From Leucosporidium creatinivorum (Eukaryota; Basidiomycota; Microbotryomycetes; Leucosporidiales; Leucosporidiaceae), in NCBI GenBank assembly GCA_001600635.1, contig BCKL01000042.1, forward strand, positions 1 to 64,000: a stretch of DNA of 64,000 nucleotides, in the 5' to 3' direction. Position 1 is the first letter of the stretch, and every line of letters begins with the position of its first letter. Made by a program: the position numbers and the translations under genes. Under the pieces are notes generated by a model that was not told the origin of the DNA, did no database searches, and was given only the letters and a program-made list of their open reading frames with translations. This document shows, piece by piece, positions 47,020 through 58,800 of the stretch.

Positions 47020-49035
47020 ATGGCAGTAGGATGCTACAAGCACCTTATTACTAGCTCTGAGATATCCAAAGAGCTGCAGAAGGCTCTACAGGGAGCACCG
47101 CCGCCTGCCGAGGGCGATCACCCCTTTGCCGAGCTCTCTCAGCTCTCCCGCTCCTCCCCCAGCTTACTCGTCTACATGTCGAGCACAAAAGCAGCTTCAG
47201 AAGCTCAGCAGCTAGTCGATGATGCTCTGCGGAAAGCTCAGCTGTACGGCATCCACCCCTGGACGACCCTCGGCGACTCGCTCTTTCGGATCATGTGTGA
47301 GGTGCAGCGTTGGGCTCTCAGACAGCTTTGAGCTCACAGACTAAACTTGGGCAGACATCGTACAATCCCCAGGGTGGCGCATCTTCACCTACGTCCTCCT
47401 AGCGCTACTAGTCCTGTTCGGCGCTCCTTCCTCAGCTCGGCGCTGCTCTCACAAGCTGACCTCCTCCTTCCTCAGCTCACTGGTCCCTCCAGGGTTCGCA
47501 ATCTTCATCCGAATCCGTCGAGGAACCTTCTGGATCCTCCACCTCACCTCAACGCCCTACGGCGCTCTCATCTCTCCCAACTCTCAAGTCTGCTGGCTCA
47601 TCCTCGGGATGGGCAACTTCATCGGTGCGTCGGCGAGCTCTTGGACTCGAAGTAACAAGGCTGATTTGCTCGATTGCGAGCCCTCATCGTCTACGTCGCC
47701 TTCAGCATCCCCTTCGAGCGAGGTAAAGGGAGCACGGTCGGTCTCGTCGCCAGCCGAAACGTGCTCTGGTTTCCGATAGCCATGGCTGGCTGGGTGAGTA
47801 GATCACCGTCACTTCAAAAGGAGTCCACACTGACCTCCTTCTGCCCTACAGACCGCCGTCTGGTCCATGCTCATTGCTCTCACCACTCAACGGCTGGCTA
47901 CTTCAAACTCTCGACCTTTCCTCCCGCCTCGAGTGCTCAACAGCATATTCATCTTCGTCGCCCTCGGCCCCATTCCCTTTCTCATCCCCTTCGTCATCTC
48001 CTCGCATCAACGGGATGAGGCCTACTACATCTACCGCCGACTTCGGCGCCAGCTCGAGCAGGTCGAAGGAGGTTGGAATGGTAGGATCAACGCAGGACTG
48101 CTCGCAGAGATACAAGCAGAGGTCGAGCTCATGATCTCTCACTTCTTCGCTCGAGTGCCACCCTTCCAGGTACGCTGCCTCCCTCTTGCTCCCCCTTGGC
48201 GCTCGCTGACCTCCCGCCCTCAGATCGGCTGGATCCTCTGGATCACTTGGCTTTCCCTCTTCCTCCTCCACGTCCTCCCCATCTCCTTCCTCCATCTCCG
48301 CACTCTCCTTCAGCAGATTTCCTCCCTCCGCCGTCGTCAGCGGGAGCAGCAACACCCTCTCGGCATCAGCGAGCTCTCGGTGGGCGGTCTTCCTACGACT
48401 CAGGCGATTGCCGAGATGCGCAACTCGTTGATGCTGGTGGCGGCGGTGATGGGGTTGATGCTACTCGTGGCGGCGGTGTATACTCTCGTGGCTATTAAGA
48501 GTTTGACGGATTCGGGGTGAGTTGCAGGCGTCGGCGCCCAAGGTTGAAGCTGACTTGCCCCTGACGACAGAGAGCTCTACAGCTCGGCCTCGGGACAGAG
48601 GGCGACTACCATCCTGGTCGTAGTGCCCTACCTCATCATCGGCAACATCATCAACGCTCTGCTGCTGGTCCGTGTTGCCCTCTCCCCGGCTTCATGCTCG
48701 ACGCTGACCTCTCTTGCCTTCCCCCTCACCTCCTCCTTCATGCGCCTGTCTAGATCCGCTCCCTCGACCCCTCATTCCTCTGGGGTCCCTCCCCACCTCC
48801 CTCCCAGCCGTCCCGCCCTTCCCTCTCCTGCCCCTTCCGCCCTCGACCGCCGTTCCTTCGCCGCCGAGCCGAGCTTCGTCGGCCCCAGCAAGCAGCTACC
48901 ACCTTCACCGACGGGACGGAGAGAAGGTCTAGGAGGGAGTATGAGATTGAGCTGAGTAGAGTGGAGGAGGTGGAGGAGATCGCCGGGAGTGGGGCGAGGG
49001 AGTCGGAGTCAATGAGAGTGGTGAGCCGAGCTTGA
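47020..49035 (+). CDS. Seven-TM membrane protein of unknown function
   Basis: Seven hydrophobic segments can be read in order: IFTYVLLALLVL (47.39 kb), VCWLILGMGNFIALIVYVAF, VLWFPIAMAGWTAVWSMLIA, SIFIFVALGPIPFLIPFVIS, ILWITWLSLFLLHVLPISFL, LMLVAAVMGLMLLVAAVYTL and TILVVVPYLIIGNIINALLL. A charged C-terminal tail follows, with stop at 49033-49035. The topology is that of a receptor-like or transport protein; no known GPCR signature was recognised. Segments 3-4 are joined by a short loop and 4-5 by a longer basic/acidic loop (YYIYRRLRRQLEQVEGGW). Several introns use plain donors such as GTCCGT. The N-terminal exon and the start at 47020 are uncertain, because the splice joining it to the first TM segment could not be settled. 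Confidence 0.65.
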
Positions 49036-49500
49036 GGGAGGGTGAGGCGTCGAAGGAGGCTATACCAGGTACTTTGGAGTACAGTGACTCGTGCAGACCG
49101 ATGAGCGGCTGGCTCTGGGAGGGAGAAGCTGGGGAGGTGCATAGCGGAGGATGGGTGAGAGTCGCCGAGCCCGCGCCGAAGGGAGAGGGAGGGGAGACTG
49201 TGTAGTGAGGCGCAAGATTCCTGATGAACCTGAGAATCAGCCCTTCATTGATCTCCCGCAAGCATTCACTGAGCGCAAGCGAGGATCTTTGGCTGAGAGA
49301 GAATCGGCGAAAGGCTCGGCGCCGAGCAGGTTCGCGAGTTGTAGGGCCAATCGAGCGACTTATAAGACCCTACAAGCCAGTCAGACTCTACCTAACATTC
49401 CAGGAGCCCTTTCAAAACCCTGCACCTCATCCTCCGAATCGCCCTCATCCCCGCCCTCTCGCTCAGTTCGCCTCTCTCCTTCCCGCCTCATCGTCTAGCC

Positions 49501-52140
49501 ATGCCACCACCAACCCGCACGAACGCTCCCTTACCTTCCACAGCCCATTTACCACCTCAACAGTCTGCTCAATCAGCAGCAGCTCAATCAGCAGCAGCAG
49601 CAGCGCAACAAGCGGCCGCCTCCGCCTCTGCGCAACAGGATGCTCTTTCCGTCATTCTCGTGACGGGAGGTTATGATAATACGATTAGGTTTTGGGAGGC
49701 GTGGAGTGGGGTGTGCTCGAGGACGATTAATCATCAGGAGCATGTGAGTACAGCGTGTGCTGAGCTAGGAGCTGGGACGCGGGAGGTGGGGCGTTGGCGG
49801 CAGATGCTGGGCTACAGCTCAGCAGGCGAGTAAGGCTGGGATGGCTTTGAGCGTACTCTGCTGCAGTACCGCTGGTCGTAGAGCGACTGGCGGGGCTGCA
49901 GCTGACTGGTGCGCTACGACGGCGTCTCAGCTCTCGGGCAGACGGGGGTTAACGGCTGTACACCGCTCTGCTGCAGAGGTCGAGCGTACTCGAATGCTAC
50001 GCTCAGCTTCTGCTGGTCGTGGGAGGTGGAGCTATCTCACGAGCAGCCCAATTGTCGACGCGCGACGTCGAGGAGCGACGCTCGCTGCATCTTTACGGCT
50101 CTCGCTGGCAGATGCATAGCGAGGCAGTAGAGTTATTGTAGGCTTCGTCCTTGCATGCCGCCAGTGCTGCTTCACAGCCCTCAGCGCTCGCTTGAAACCG
50201 GCTCGTCGCTCTCTCCGGCTCAGCACTGCTCGCACTTCGCAGGCGGTCGCAGCCGGTGAGGTGGCTGCAGTCCAGCAACTTGGCCCTTATTTGCTTCAGA
50301 GCCTGTCCTGCTCGCCCTCATCCGCTGACACTCCTTACCCCTCCCACTTCGGCGCCCCCCAGCAAGTGAACCGCCTCTCCATCTCGCCCGACAAGCGATT
50401 CCTGGCAGCAGCAGGCAATGGCACGGTCAAGCTATACGACATCGCAGCAACAGCAGCAGGAAGCGGAGGAGCGAACGTCGGGCCTGTGAGTCGTCTTGCT
50501 TGCGTTCATTCGGCGCCGAAGGGGACGAAGGCTGACCTCGGCTGCTCGCTACTCCTTCGCCCCCTCCTCACAACCCACTCCCTTCGACTCGTCATCATCC
50601 GTCTCTCTCTCTCCTTCCCTTCGCCCTCGCTCCCCGACAGCTCGTCACGCTCACCGGACACTCGGCAAACGTCACCTCGCTCGCATGGCATGTTGAAGGC
50701 AAGTGGTTGGTCAGTGGGAGTGAAGATGGAACGGTCAAGATTTGGGATGTGCGGTAGGTACTAGCTTCTCGTCTCACCTCGAGTCGTGCTCTCTCGGGCG
50801 AAGAGCCGCCGACCTTAAGCCGAAGCTGACTCTCCCCCTTCCCCGGCTCTCCCTCCTCCTTGCCTTCACACGATCCTCCCCTCCTCTACTAACAGGACTG
50901 CCACCCCACAACGGAACTACGCTCACCAAGCCCCCGTGAACGACCTGGCCCTACACTCCAACCAAGGCGAGCTCATCTCCTGCGACCAGAGCGGAGCTAT
51001 CAAGATCTGGGACCTGGGCGCCGACTGCTGTAGTCATGATCTGGTGAGTCAGCTATGTTCCTCACTGCCGCCGTCTCCGTCCCTCCTTCGACTCGCTCGC
51101 GGCTCGGCGAGCGGCGGGCAATGAAGGCTGCGGGTTGAAGCCTACGACGAGCAAAAGCTGACCTATACACCTCTCTCATAGCTACCGGAAGAGGACGTAC
51201 CGATGCGGTCAGTGTCGATTGCGAGTGATGGCTCGTCGCTCGTAGCAGGGAACCACAAGGTGAGTGCTCGGCGCCGGTTCAAACTTCTCCCTCCTTTTCG
51301 CCCGGCTTGCTCGACCGGTGCTAACGTTCTCCCCCACTGCTCCTCTCACTGTCCACGTCACCCTGTACCCTGCACCTCGCCCTCACCTCCGTTCCTCCAC
51401 CATCTCCTTCTCCCCTCGCCGTCCACTCGCCCGCTTCCTCGCCCCCAGGGAATCGTCTACGTCTGGAACATACAACCGGGACTCACCTTCACCTCCCTGC
51501 AACCCAAGACCAAGTTCCAAGCACACTCTCGATACCTCATCAAAGTCCTCGTCTCGCCCGACACAAAGTCCGTTCCTTTCCCTTCTCCTTTCTCGCAACC
51601 TCCTCCAGCTCCTCACTCACCCCCTTCCTCCACCAAACAGAAATATCGCCACCTGCTCCGCCGACACAACCATCAAGATCTGGTCGGCCAACAACTCTGC
51701 TCCATCTCCCACCAGCAGCGGGAAGGGCACCACCGACGCTTCCTCGGCGTACACGCTCGATAAAGTGCTAACGGGTCATCAGCGGTGGGTGTGGGATATG
51801 GCGTATAGCGCCGATTCGGCGTATCTGGTGTCGGGTGAGTTTGTGGCGAAGGTGCAGCCGAGGGCGCCCAGCTGAGTGGGGAGCTGACCGAGCTGTTTTG
51901 TCGATTGACAGCTTCCTCGGATCATACGGCGCGACTATGGGAGTTGGCGAGTGGAACGACTGTCCGACAGGTGAGTCTTGTCGCCTTTCTCTCTCCTCCT
52001 TCCTCTTCTCCTCGCACGCTCGTTCCCTCCGCCTCGCTCGTTCTCGCCGAGACTCAAGAGCTAACCTCACTTCCCTTCCGCAGTACTCGGCACACCACAA
52101 GGCATGCGTAGCGGTCGCTCTGAACGATTCGAGTGCATGA
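49501..52140 (+). CDS. LST8: LST8, WD40 subunit of TOR complexes 1 and 2
   Basis: Lst8 binds the TOR kinase domain and stabilises TORC1 and TORC2, linking nutrients to growth. A Gln/Ala-rich N-terminal extension with a CAG-type repeat (about 49558-49620) precedes seven WD repeats. Seen in order are [60 protein letters not shown] with [30 protein letters not shown] with [46 protein letters not shown], and [20 protein letters not shown] with [20 protein letters not shown]. These match human and yeast LST8 repeat by repeat. The first intron (49744-50362, 619 bp) is about ten times longer than its neighbours. The stop is TGA at 52138-52140. Confidence 0.93.
49744..50362 (+). other. Unusually long intron of LST8
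   Basis: Donor CAT/GTGAGT at 49744 and acceptor CCCCCCAG ending at 50362. A GCTGAC branch-like site lies about 35 bases before the end. Inside, GAGCGTACTC and CTCTGCTGCAG each occur twice. No ORF, snoRNA box pair or mobile-element end was recognised. Confidence 0.6.
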
Positions 52141-52588
52141 TCAGAGCGTCAGACGAGAAGTGCAAAGGCCCGAGGCGGAGGAGGACTCGACAGCCGCGAG
52201 GCGAGGGTGAACGAGCTCTCAGAATCTTATCATGAGGAGCAGTAGCGATGGAGATGTAGTTTTGATGTACTTCGTTGCGCCGTTTCCTTCCTCGGACGAG
52301 CTCAGCGAGTCGCGAAGGCGCTCCCGGCTCTCTCGGTCTTCAGGCTTTCGCTCTCGCTCTCGATCTGGCGCCAACAATCGGTGACAATGAGGGCATGCAT
52401 TCGAGAGTCGAGTGATATGGAATAAGCATGTACAGATGTGGGGTTCTGCGCGCCTTACAATAGGCAGCGGCAGCAATAAAGATAGCGGTTCGGGGGGTCG
52501 TTCGGTTCGGTTCGGTCGGGGGTAGGCAAAAGGCATCTCCATGTCGTCGTGCTCGTTGTGCGGTCGTTTCATAGCGGGAGAGGAGGAT
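52141..52588. other. Convergent 3' region of LST8 and the next gene
   Basis: These 448 bp lie between two converging genes. It contains a short GGTTC/GGTTCG run near 52495-52515. No gene was seen; it probably holds both 3'UTRs. Confidence 0.4.
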
Positions 52589-53747
52589 TCAGGCCGCGAT
52601 GGCGGGAGGGCCAGCGATGAAAGGCTTGATGTCCTCAGCGGCGGGGGAGGCGAAATCGAAGGAGGCCGACGAGAACTCGGGGGCGACGGAGCCGGCGATG
52701 GAGGAGCCTGGTGGTGGTGGAGAAAAGAGAGAGAAGACAGAGATCAGTCTCAGGTCCAGAGCAGAAGGGAAAAATAGCACGACCAAACTCACCGAGCGCG
52801 AACCCTCCAATGCCACCGCAGAGCGAGTCGAGGTCGTCGACCGTCTGCTCCCTCTTGGCGGTGAAGACGTCGTCCGCTACAACTGGCGAATCCCTAGCAG
52901 CGCGACGAGCCGACCTCCTGGCTCCTAATCCCGATCCCGAAGCCTCGGCGTTGGCGTTGGCGTAAGAGGTGGAAGTAGAAGCCTTGCTCTTGCCCTTCTT
53001 ACTCTTCTTTGCGGCAGCAGCACGGCGATTCGAGGATCCCTCCCTCTCGGTGTCGTTTCCCTCGTCGTCATCGTACTGCAAGCTATCAGCATCGAGGTCC
53101 CTCTGCGACTGACGAGGAGCGCGCCGAGCCTTCTTGGGAGCGTTGGGAGCGGCGGTGTTGCGAGTGCGGGAGGTGGAAGCTTGGGCGGGGGTCTCGTCGG
53201 CGTGGTCATGCTGCGGGAACCATCCTTCTGAGGGAGGGTCGTCCTGCTCGACATTGCTACGAGGATTGCGGCGTTGAGCGCGAGCGCGAGCTCGGCGGGC
53301 GGTAGGCGTCTCCTGCTCGTCTCCCTCGACATCCATGTCCCTCGGTCCATCTCCATCAGCAGGAGCTGCCTCTTCCTCGTCGGCGAGAGTCTCCCTAGCG
53401 CGCTTGTTGACCCTTCCGGCGTTAGGGAAGTAGTAGCGCTCCCCCTCGGTCCTCGTCACCCACATCTCGCCATCATCCCCACCAACGCGGCACAACTGCG
53501 CGCTCTGCTGCTGCTCTCCGTGCAGGGTGATCCGCTCGAACGCAGCGAGGACCTCGACTTTTTCCTTGGACAGGTGAGCGAGGTGCCGAGGGAGGGGAGG
53601 AGGGGTGTTGAGCATCGAGACGACCTCGCGGCGGAAGGCGGCGACCATGGGGTTCAGGCGAGGGGTGACGGTGTTGCTGGTAGGAGGAGCGTGGGCTGCA
53701 GCGGCGGAAGTGGAGCCCGAAGCGGCTTGACGGCGGCGGGAGGACAT
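52589..53747 (-). CDS. Hypothetical basic/acidic disordered protein, probably nuclear
   Basis: The main exon begins MSSRRRQAASGSTSAAAA at 53747. Its first part looks folded and helical (LNPMVAAFRREVVSMLNTPP, LSKEKVEVLAAFERITLHGE), and then RVGGDDGEMWVTRTEGERYY resembles a small beta unit. The rest alternates acidic stretches with basic clusters (KKARRAPRQ, KKSKKGKSKA, ARRSARRAAR), as in nuclear or chromatin-linked proteins. After an intron near 52710-52790, a second exon ends SAAEDIKPFIAGPPAIAA-like with TGA at 52589-52591. I do not recognise the family. The start is the first Met of the open frame and is preceded by an in-frame gap of ordinary promoter-like DNA. Confidence 0.65.
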
Positions 53748-55708
53748 GGTTCAGACGAAACGCCGAAGATGGCTGTAGAGGTGCAGAAAGAGGTCAGCAA
53801 GAGCTCGGTGCGGTCTACTACAGTTAGGCACAATCTTCGCACTCACGTCTGAGCGAGATAGGTGGTAAATCGGTGGCGAGAGAAGCGCTGCTGCTGGCGA
53901 AAGCGAGCCAGTGTTGATGGCGAGTGTCCTGCAGCTGTACAAAGGTGCAGAGAAGGTTAGCGCGAGCAGCAGAGTAGGCGTCAAGCCACAGCAAAGCGAC
54001 TCACGGAGTTGAGCGTGACGATAAGCGACTGCAAGCTCAGACGAAGAGGCGAGACGAGGAGGAAGCGGTGAAAGCGAGGAGGGGGCGGGGTAGGGAAGAG
54101 GGGCGAGGAGGTCGGTGCTCAAAACTTTGATGGGGAGGGGAAAGCTTGAGGAGCGCGAAAGCTACAGCGCAGTGAACGGTAAGAAGCCAAGCGAGCACTT
54201 TCAGACTCTGTCGCCAGCTCCGCACCAGACGAACCTTCCCCGGATCTGCCAGCCCCCTTCGCAACGGCTTTCATGAGACTTTTTGCCAGCCATCTCGCTC
54301 CAATGAGGCTCGCTAGTCACTTTGAATACATTGTGTCACCTGAAGATAGTCTTGGAGCCATGACACGCTCGCTGGGATGACATCCAGGGGCTATAGCTCA
54401 GGCAACGCCGAATCGCCGAGGTCGGCTCCAGTGCTGCTTAGCTGCAGGCTTCGGTGCAGTCGTTGGCCCAGATAGTACACTCAATGCTTTGAGTCCACTT
54501 TGGCCCCTGTAGGATCTTCGCAGGACGCGTTAAAAGTGCTCCAAGTACTCCTTCGGCGCTCCCATTCCGACGCGAGCGTGATGACACGTCGTCCCTTGCT
54601 GCTAGCTTTCCTGTAAGTCGGTAGGAGGCGTTTTGAGTCTGATTTCACCCTCGAGTCTCGGGCAAGGATGATAAGAGGCAAGGAGGACTCCCCAAGTCCG
54701 CCGAGCTGAGCTGCTCGCCGAGCGAGCGAGAGATTCGCGCCTCGGTGGATATTGAACGAGCTTTGATGGCTGCACAGAACGGTTTTTAAAACGTTGTGAA
54801 GCCCCCACGTAGATGTCGGCTGCAGGAAAGCAGCTGCTCGGTGCTCGGGGCCCGTGTTCGTCGCCTCCGAGCCTCTTCTCAGCTGCCTTGCCGCGAGGCC
54901 GTGCAGCTAGCTAGTCTGCCGGTAGTGCCCACTGCGCTACGATTGCCTCAGCATCCCGGCCAGCCCACGCTCATCTCACTCAGTGGGCCGAGAAATGAGC
55001 TGGAACCGAGCTCGGCGCAAGGGGGGGTCTCGACGTCGAGACCCCCTCGAAATTGTTCGCTCGGCTGGAAGATTCGTGGTCATCTCGGAGGGTTGTTCAG
55101 AAGGCTTTTGAGTAGCTGTATCAACCCGGTGGCCTCGTTGAAAGCCTCAATTGCCCTCCTGCAGCCCCTTCTCTCACCAAGACCAACGCCGAACGACCAC
55201 TCGACTCGTCCAAGAGGTCGCAGAGAGCGCCTTCAGGCAGTAGAGAGTGCAGCTTGAGATGGAAGGGAACGGCACACCTCCAAGCGTCATGTACTACGTC
55301 GCATCATCCATGTAGAGCAACTTCGAGCTCGCCTTTCGAGCTGTACTCCAATTCGCCGAGAGCCGACCATCACGACCGGCGGGCGATGAGGCGACTTCCC
55401 GGCTTGAGCGAGGGGGAGGGCACAGCTTCTGAAGCGTCCCCAATAGAGCGACCCAATACAGCGAAGCAAGCAGTTCTGTCTGGTCACGTCAAAGGGATCG
55501 CTCGACCGAGGTGCCCTCCCTCACTCTCCTCTCGTCGACCAAGAGCGCTAGTGCCGTGCAACAGTTGGTTTGCAGTCGCCGACGTAGAACGTTGCGAGCT
55601 CTAGAATCCGGCAGCGGCCCGTCCCTACGACGCACGCCCGCCTCGAACTCAAAGAGCTCTCCCTCGCAAGTACAGCCGTCTCCATCACGCGTTCCTCCCT
55701 GTAGCCGC
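53748..55708. other. 2 kb gene-poor stretch
   Basis: The part next to 53748 shows intron-like signals (GTGAGT and CTGTAG on the minus strand) that may be 5'UTR introns of the gene above. From 54.3 to 55.65 kb only overlapping short frames are present, none recognisable. A small perfect inverted repeat around 55027-55048 (GGGGGTCTCGAC/GTCGAGACCCCC) could form a hairpin. Confidence 0.45.
55027..55048. repeat. Perfect short inverted repeat (hairpin)
   Basis: GGGGTCTCGAC is followed directly by its reverse complement GTCGAGACCCC, giving an 11-bp stem with no loop. It lies in non-coding DNA; its role is unknown. Confidence 0.6.
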
Positions 55709-56634
55709 TTACTTCTTCTTGGCTGCCTCCTCCTCGTCCTTCTTCTTCTGCCTCTCGGCGCGGATTCCGGCGTAGCGCTGGTTGGCGCGAGCGTTGCGGA
55801 GAGCGACGTACTGCGAGCCAGCAGCCTTCTCCTCGGCGGTGATGGCACGGGGAGCCTCGACGGTGGTGCCGGCGGGGATGGGGAAGGCGGCTCCGAGGGT
55901 GCGGAGGGAGGAGACCGAAACATCGGCGCCCTGTGGAAACGCGAAGGTCAGCTTTCGAATGATCGCCGAAACGTCAACGCCTAGTGAGGGACTCACCTCG
56001 GTGTCTCCCTTCTTGGCCTTGCCGGCCTTGCGGGGGAAGACAACGAGACGCTGCTTGTAAGCCTCGAGGCGCTCAGTGTTGACCTTGAGTCCCTCCTCGG
56101 AGCGGTTGCGCCTGCGGTGGTCGACGGGGATACCGATGGAAAGGGCCTCCTTGCGGCGGATACCGGCAGCCTTGAGCTCAACGGCGGTGAATCCGCGTCC
56201 AGCACGAAGCTTGGTGTTGTAGCGCTTGGTGGGGCAGCGAACAGCGGGGCGGAGGAGCTCAACGGGCCTGCGATGCGAACGATTAGCGTCTAGCTCAAGC
56301 TCCGCCAAACGGGCAGCAGTTCCCCCTCCAAAAGGACGCACCTGAGTCCGGCCTTCACGGCCTTGGCCTGGCGAGCAGCACGGCGGGAGTGCTTCTTGCC
56401 AGCCTGGTCGAACCAGGTCTTGACGCGCGACTGCCAGTCCTTGCGGAAATGGTTGCGGTGGAGAACGCTGTTGGTGGGGTGGGGCGAATGGTCAGCATGT
56501 GCTGTAGGAAAGCCGAGGGATAGGAGGGGAGGTAGCGCACTTGTTGTGAGCGAATCTAGAGGCGAAAGGGAAGCAGTGGGGTCAGCGGGCCGATCGGCTG
56601 TAGGGTCATAAGGAGGCCATGCAACTCACCCCAT
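55709..56634 (-). CDS. RPL13: 60S ribosomal protein eL13 (L13)
   Basis: A structural protein of the large ribosomal subunit. Five exons encode [28 protein letters not shown], then [40 protein letters not shown] and [20 protein letters not shown] with [13 protein letters not shown], all typical of eL13. The C-terminal exon ends in a charged tail ([17 protein letters not shown]) with TAA at 55709-55711. The first exon holds only the Met and part of the next codon, a layout common in ribosomal protein genes of intron-rich fungi. Expected length of about 210 residues fits the family. Confidence 0.95.
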
Positions 56635-57413
56635 CTTGACCTGGATTAGCGTGCAATGGTGCAGAGAAGAGAGAGAAGCGGGCAAAAATCGTCAGCACTT
56701 CGTCGTCGCCGGCCGTGAGCTGAGCGATTCCCTCCCCCCCTTCGAGTCCGTCGTAGGATCCCTCCAACAGCCGCTCCTGCTCCGCTACACCGGCAGCATT
56801 TCCCCAAACACTTGATGCACCGGTCCCTGCTTTCCCTGCTCCACTACAACGTCCCTACGCGCCGCCTTCGACCCGCAGTCGACTTTTCTCTTTCCAGCGG
56901 CGACGAGGCGCGATGAAAGGACGGGGAGGGCGTAGGATGGTGTAGGATGTGCTCCTGGGTGTACCTAAATTGTTCGTGGTCGACTGACGGCAAAGCAAGC
57001 TTACAACTGAACACGACCAAGAGAGGGAAGGAAGGGGACCGCCAGCTTCGCATTTGCCCTCGCTCTTGGATAGGAGTCGGTGGAGCACATTCACTTCTCC
57101 GCCTCATCCGACCGCCAGACTTGCAGCTATTGAACTTCGGCTCCCGTTACTTGTCTGCTGACTATCTGACCGCACAACTTCAGAGATCCCAGAGAAGAAG
57201 CGAAGCGACGAACAGCACCGAACGCCGAGCAGCTGCTTTCCTGCCTTGCAAGCCTCGTTGGAGAGCTCTCCTGCGACTGTACAGGAATTGGAGCTTGGTC
57301 TAAGAAGCATAGCACTATCCGCCTACGTCTGAGCACTTTGCTCGCCCGGCACTCAACTCGGCCAGCTCGCGTCTTTCGCTCTTCGCCCCCCTGCCTCATT
57401 TCCTCGTTCCTTC
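56635..57413. promoter_or_regulatory. Divergent intergenic region, eL13 and molybdopterin synthase genes
   Basis: This 779-bp stretch lies between divergent genes. No coding pattern was seen. A CT-rich stretch just upstream of 57414 is typical of fungal promoters; no named site was recognised. Confidence 0.4.
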
Positions 57414-58193
57414 ATGTCGACTCGTCCAGCACCAGCAATCACTACTACCCTCCAGGGAGATGTAGGAGTGCTCACGTACGAGCCTTTGGATCCGGCTGCT
57501 ATCGAAGCCAGTGTGAGGAGCACCAAAGCGGGCGCCGTCGTGTCCTTTGTGAGTCGAGACAGAGGTGGAGCTGGGCCACAGCAACTATTCAGGCTAACCT
57601 ATGTCTCTGCTGCTCCCTGGCACAGGTCGGCTACACACGAGACGAGTTTCAAGGTGCGCGCTCGAGGAGGTCGTGCTCGCTGCTGCTGTACCCCGCTGAA
57701 CACCTGCTGTACTACAGGCAAGCGCGTAACACATCTGGACTACGAATGCTACATCCCTCTCGCGCTCAAAACGCTGCACCAAGTCCTCCTCGAAGCTCGT
57801 CAGCTCCCCTCCCCGGCGCCAACCTCATCGGCCTGCTTCGGCCACTCGCATGCACCGCATGCCTCTACATCCTCCACCATTGATCTCGTCTCTATTACCG
57901 CACATCACCTACTTGGTCCTTCGCCGCCTCTCACTCCTTCAATCGTCATCTCCGTCGCCTCCGCTCATCGCAAGGAGGCCTTTGTAGCGTGTGAATGGAT
58001 CTTGGAGGAGGTCAAGAAGAGGGTGCAGGTTTGGAAGAGGGAATGGTATGCCGACGGGACCAAGTTCGAGGGAAGGGATGGAGAGGGAGTGGAAGGCTTC
58101 GGCGGACGGGCGCGAGAGGAGAAGGAGGGCAGCAGCAAGTGGAAGGAGAACTTTCCCAGTAGTAAGGATGTAACGAAGACGAGGGATGAGTGA
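57414..58193 (+). CDS. Molybdopterin synthase catalytic (large) subunit, MoaE/MOCS2B
   Basis: This subunit, with the sulfur-carrying small subunit, converts precursor Z (cPMP) to molybdopterin in molybdenum cofactor synthesis. Three exons (57414-57548, 57626-57653, 57718-58193) join in frame to 212 residues. Motifs are GAVVSFVGYTRDEFQGKRVT, LDYECYIPLALKTLHQVLLE, ITAHHLLGPSPP, IVISVASAHRKEAFVACEWI and VQVWKREWY; the last holds the conserved Trp-Lys of the active site. The second exon is only 28 bases and is required to complete the TRDEF motif. A Ser/His-rich insert (about residues 85-105) and a charged C-terminal extension make it longer than bacterial MoaE (about 150 residues). Confidence 0.93.
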   Translation: MSTRPAPAITTTLQGDVGVLTYEPLDPAAIEASVRSTKAGAVVSFVSRDRGGAGPQQLFRLTYVSAAPWHRSATHETSFKVRARGGRARCCCTPLNTCCTTGKRVTHLDYECYIPLALKTLHQVLLEARQLPSPAPTSSACFGHSHAPHASTSSTIDLVSITAHHLLGPSPPLTPSIVISVASAHRKEAFVACEWILEEVKKRVQVWKREWYADGTKFEGRDGEGVEGFGGRAREEKEGSSKWKENFPSSKDVTKTRDE

Positions 58194-58800
58194 GATGGAG
58201 GTTCGCCCGATGGTGACTCTGCTCCGATGATACGTCCGAAGCCGAGCTGACCTGGTCCTTCCTTCCAGCTGGTCGCTTCGCGCTTTGCGTGGACGTTCGA
58301 GGGTCCGGCAGACTTACAGATATTGCTCGGGTCACAGCATCGACTGTACGTCCGTCTCCCTTACTTCAGCTCGCTTCTTCGCTGAACATGCGACTCCCAG
58401 CTCATCGGCTCAACTCCACGGTTCTCGTTCAGCCGTGAAGCTTCCGTCAAGCCTCTCCATCGGCTCAACCACTCTACCCGAGAGATACTCCACACGCTTC
58501 AGATGGTCTCGAAGCCGGTGAGCGTAACCAGCGGAACACCGAGGTTGAGGCTGAGGAGGAGAGAGCTCGGGCAGCCCTATTGGACTGTTTGGATTGTTAA
58601 GGGAGGGGGATTCGAAGGCTCTCAGATCACTCTTCCTTCTGCAAGTGAGCGCTGCACCCTCAGAAGCTTGGGGTAAAGCGAGGTGCTGGTCAAGCGGGAA
58701 ACGAAGTGGCTCGAGCCCTTCTCGGCGCTGAGAAGCGTTGTGCCGTCTGACGAGCGAAATAGACCATGCCCCATGAGGCTCCGGTACAGCATTTGTCTGC
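58194..58800. other. Stretch between MOCS2B and inverted-repeat arm B
   Basis: It holds the 3' flank of MOCS2B and the upstream region of the arm B gene. No similarity to the corresponding flank of arm A was seen before about 58.8 kb. No gene was recognised. Confidence 0.4.
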
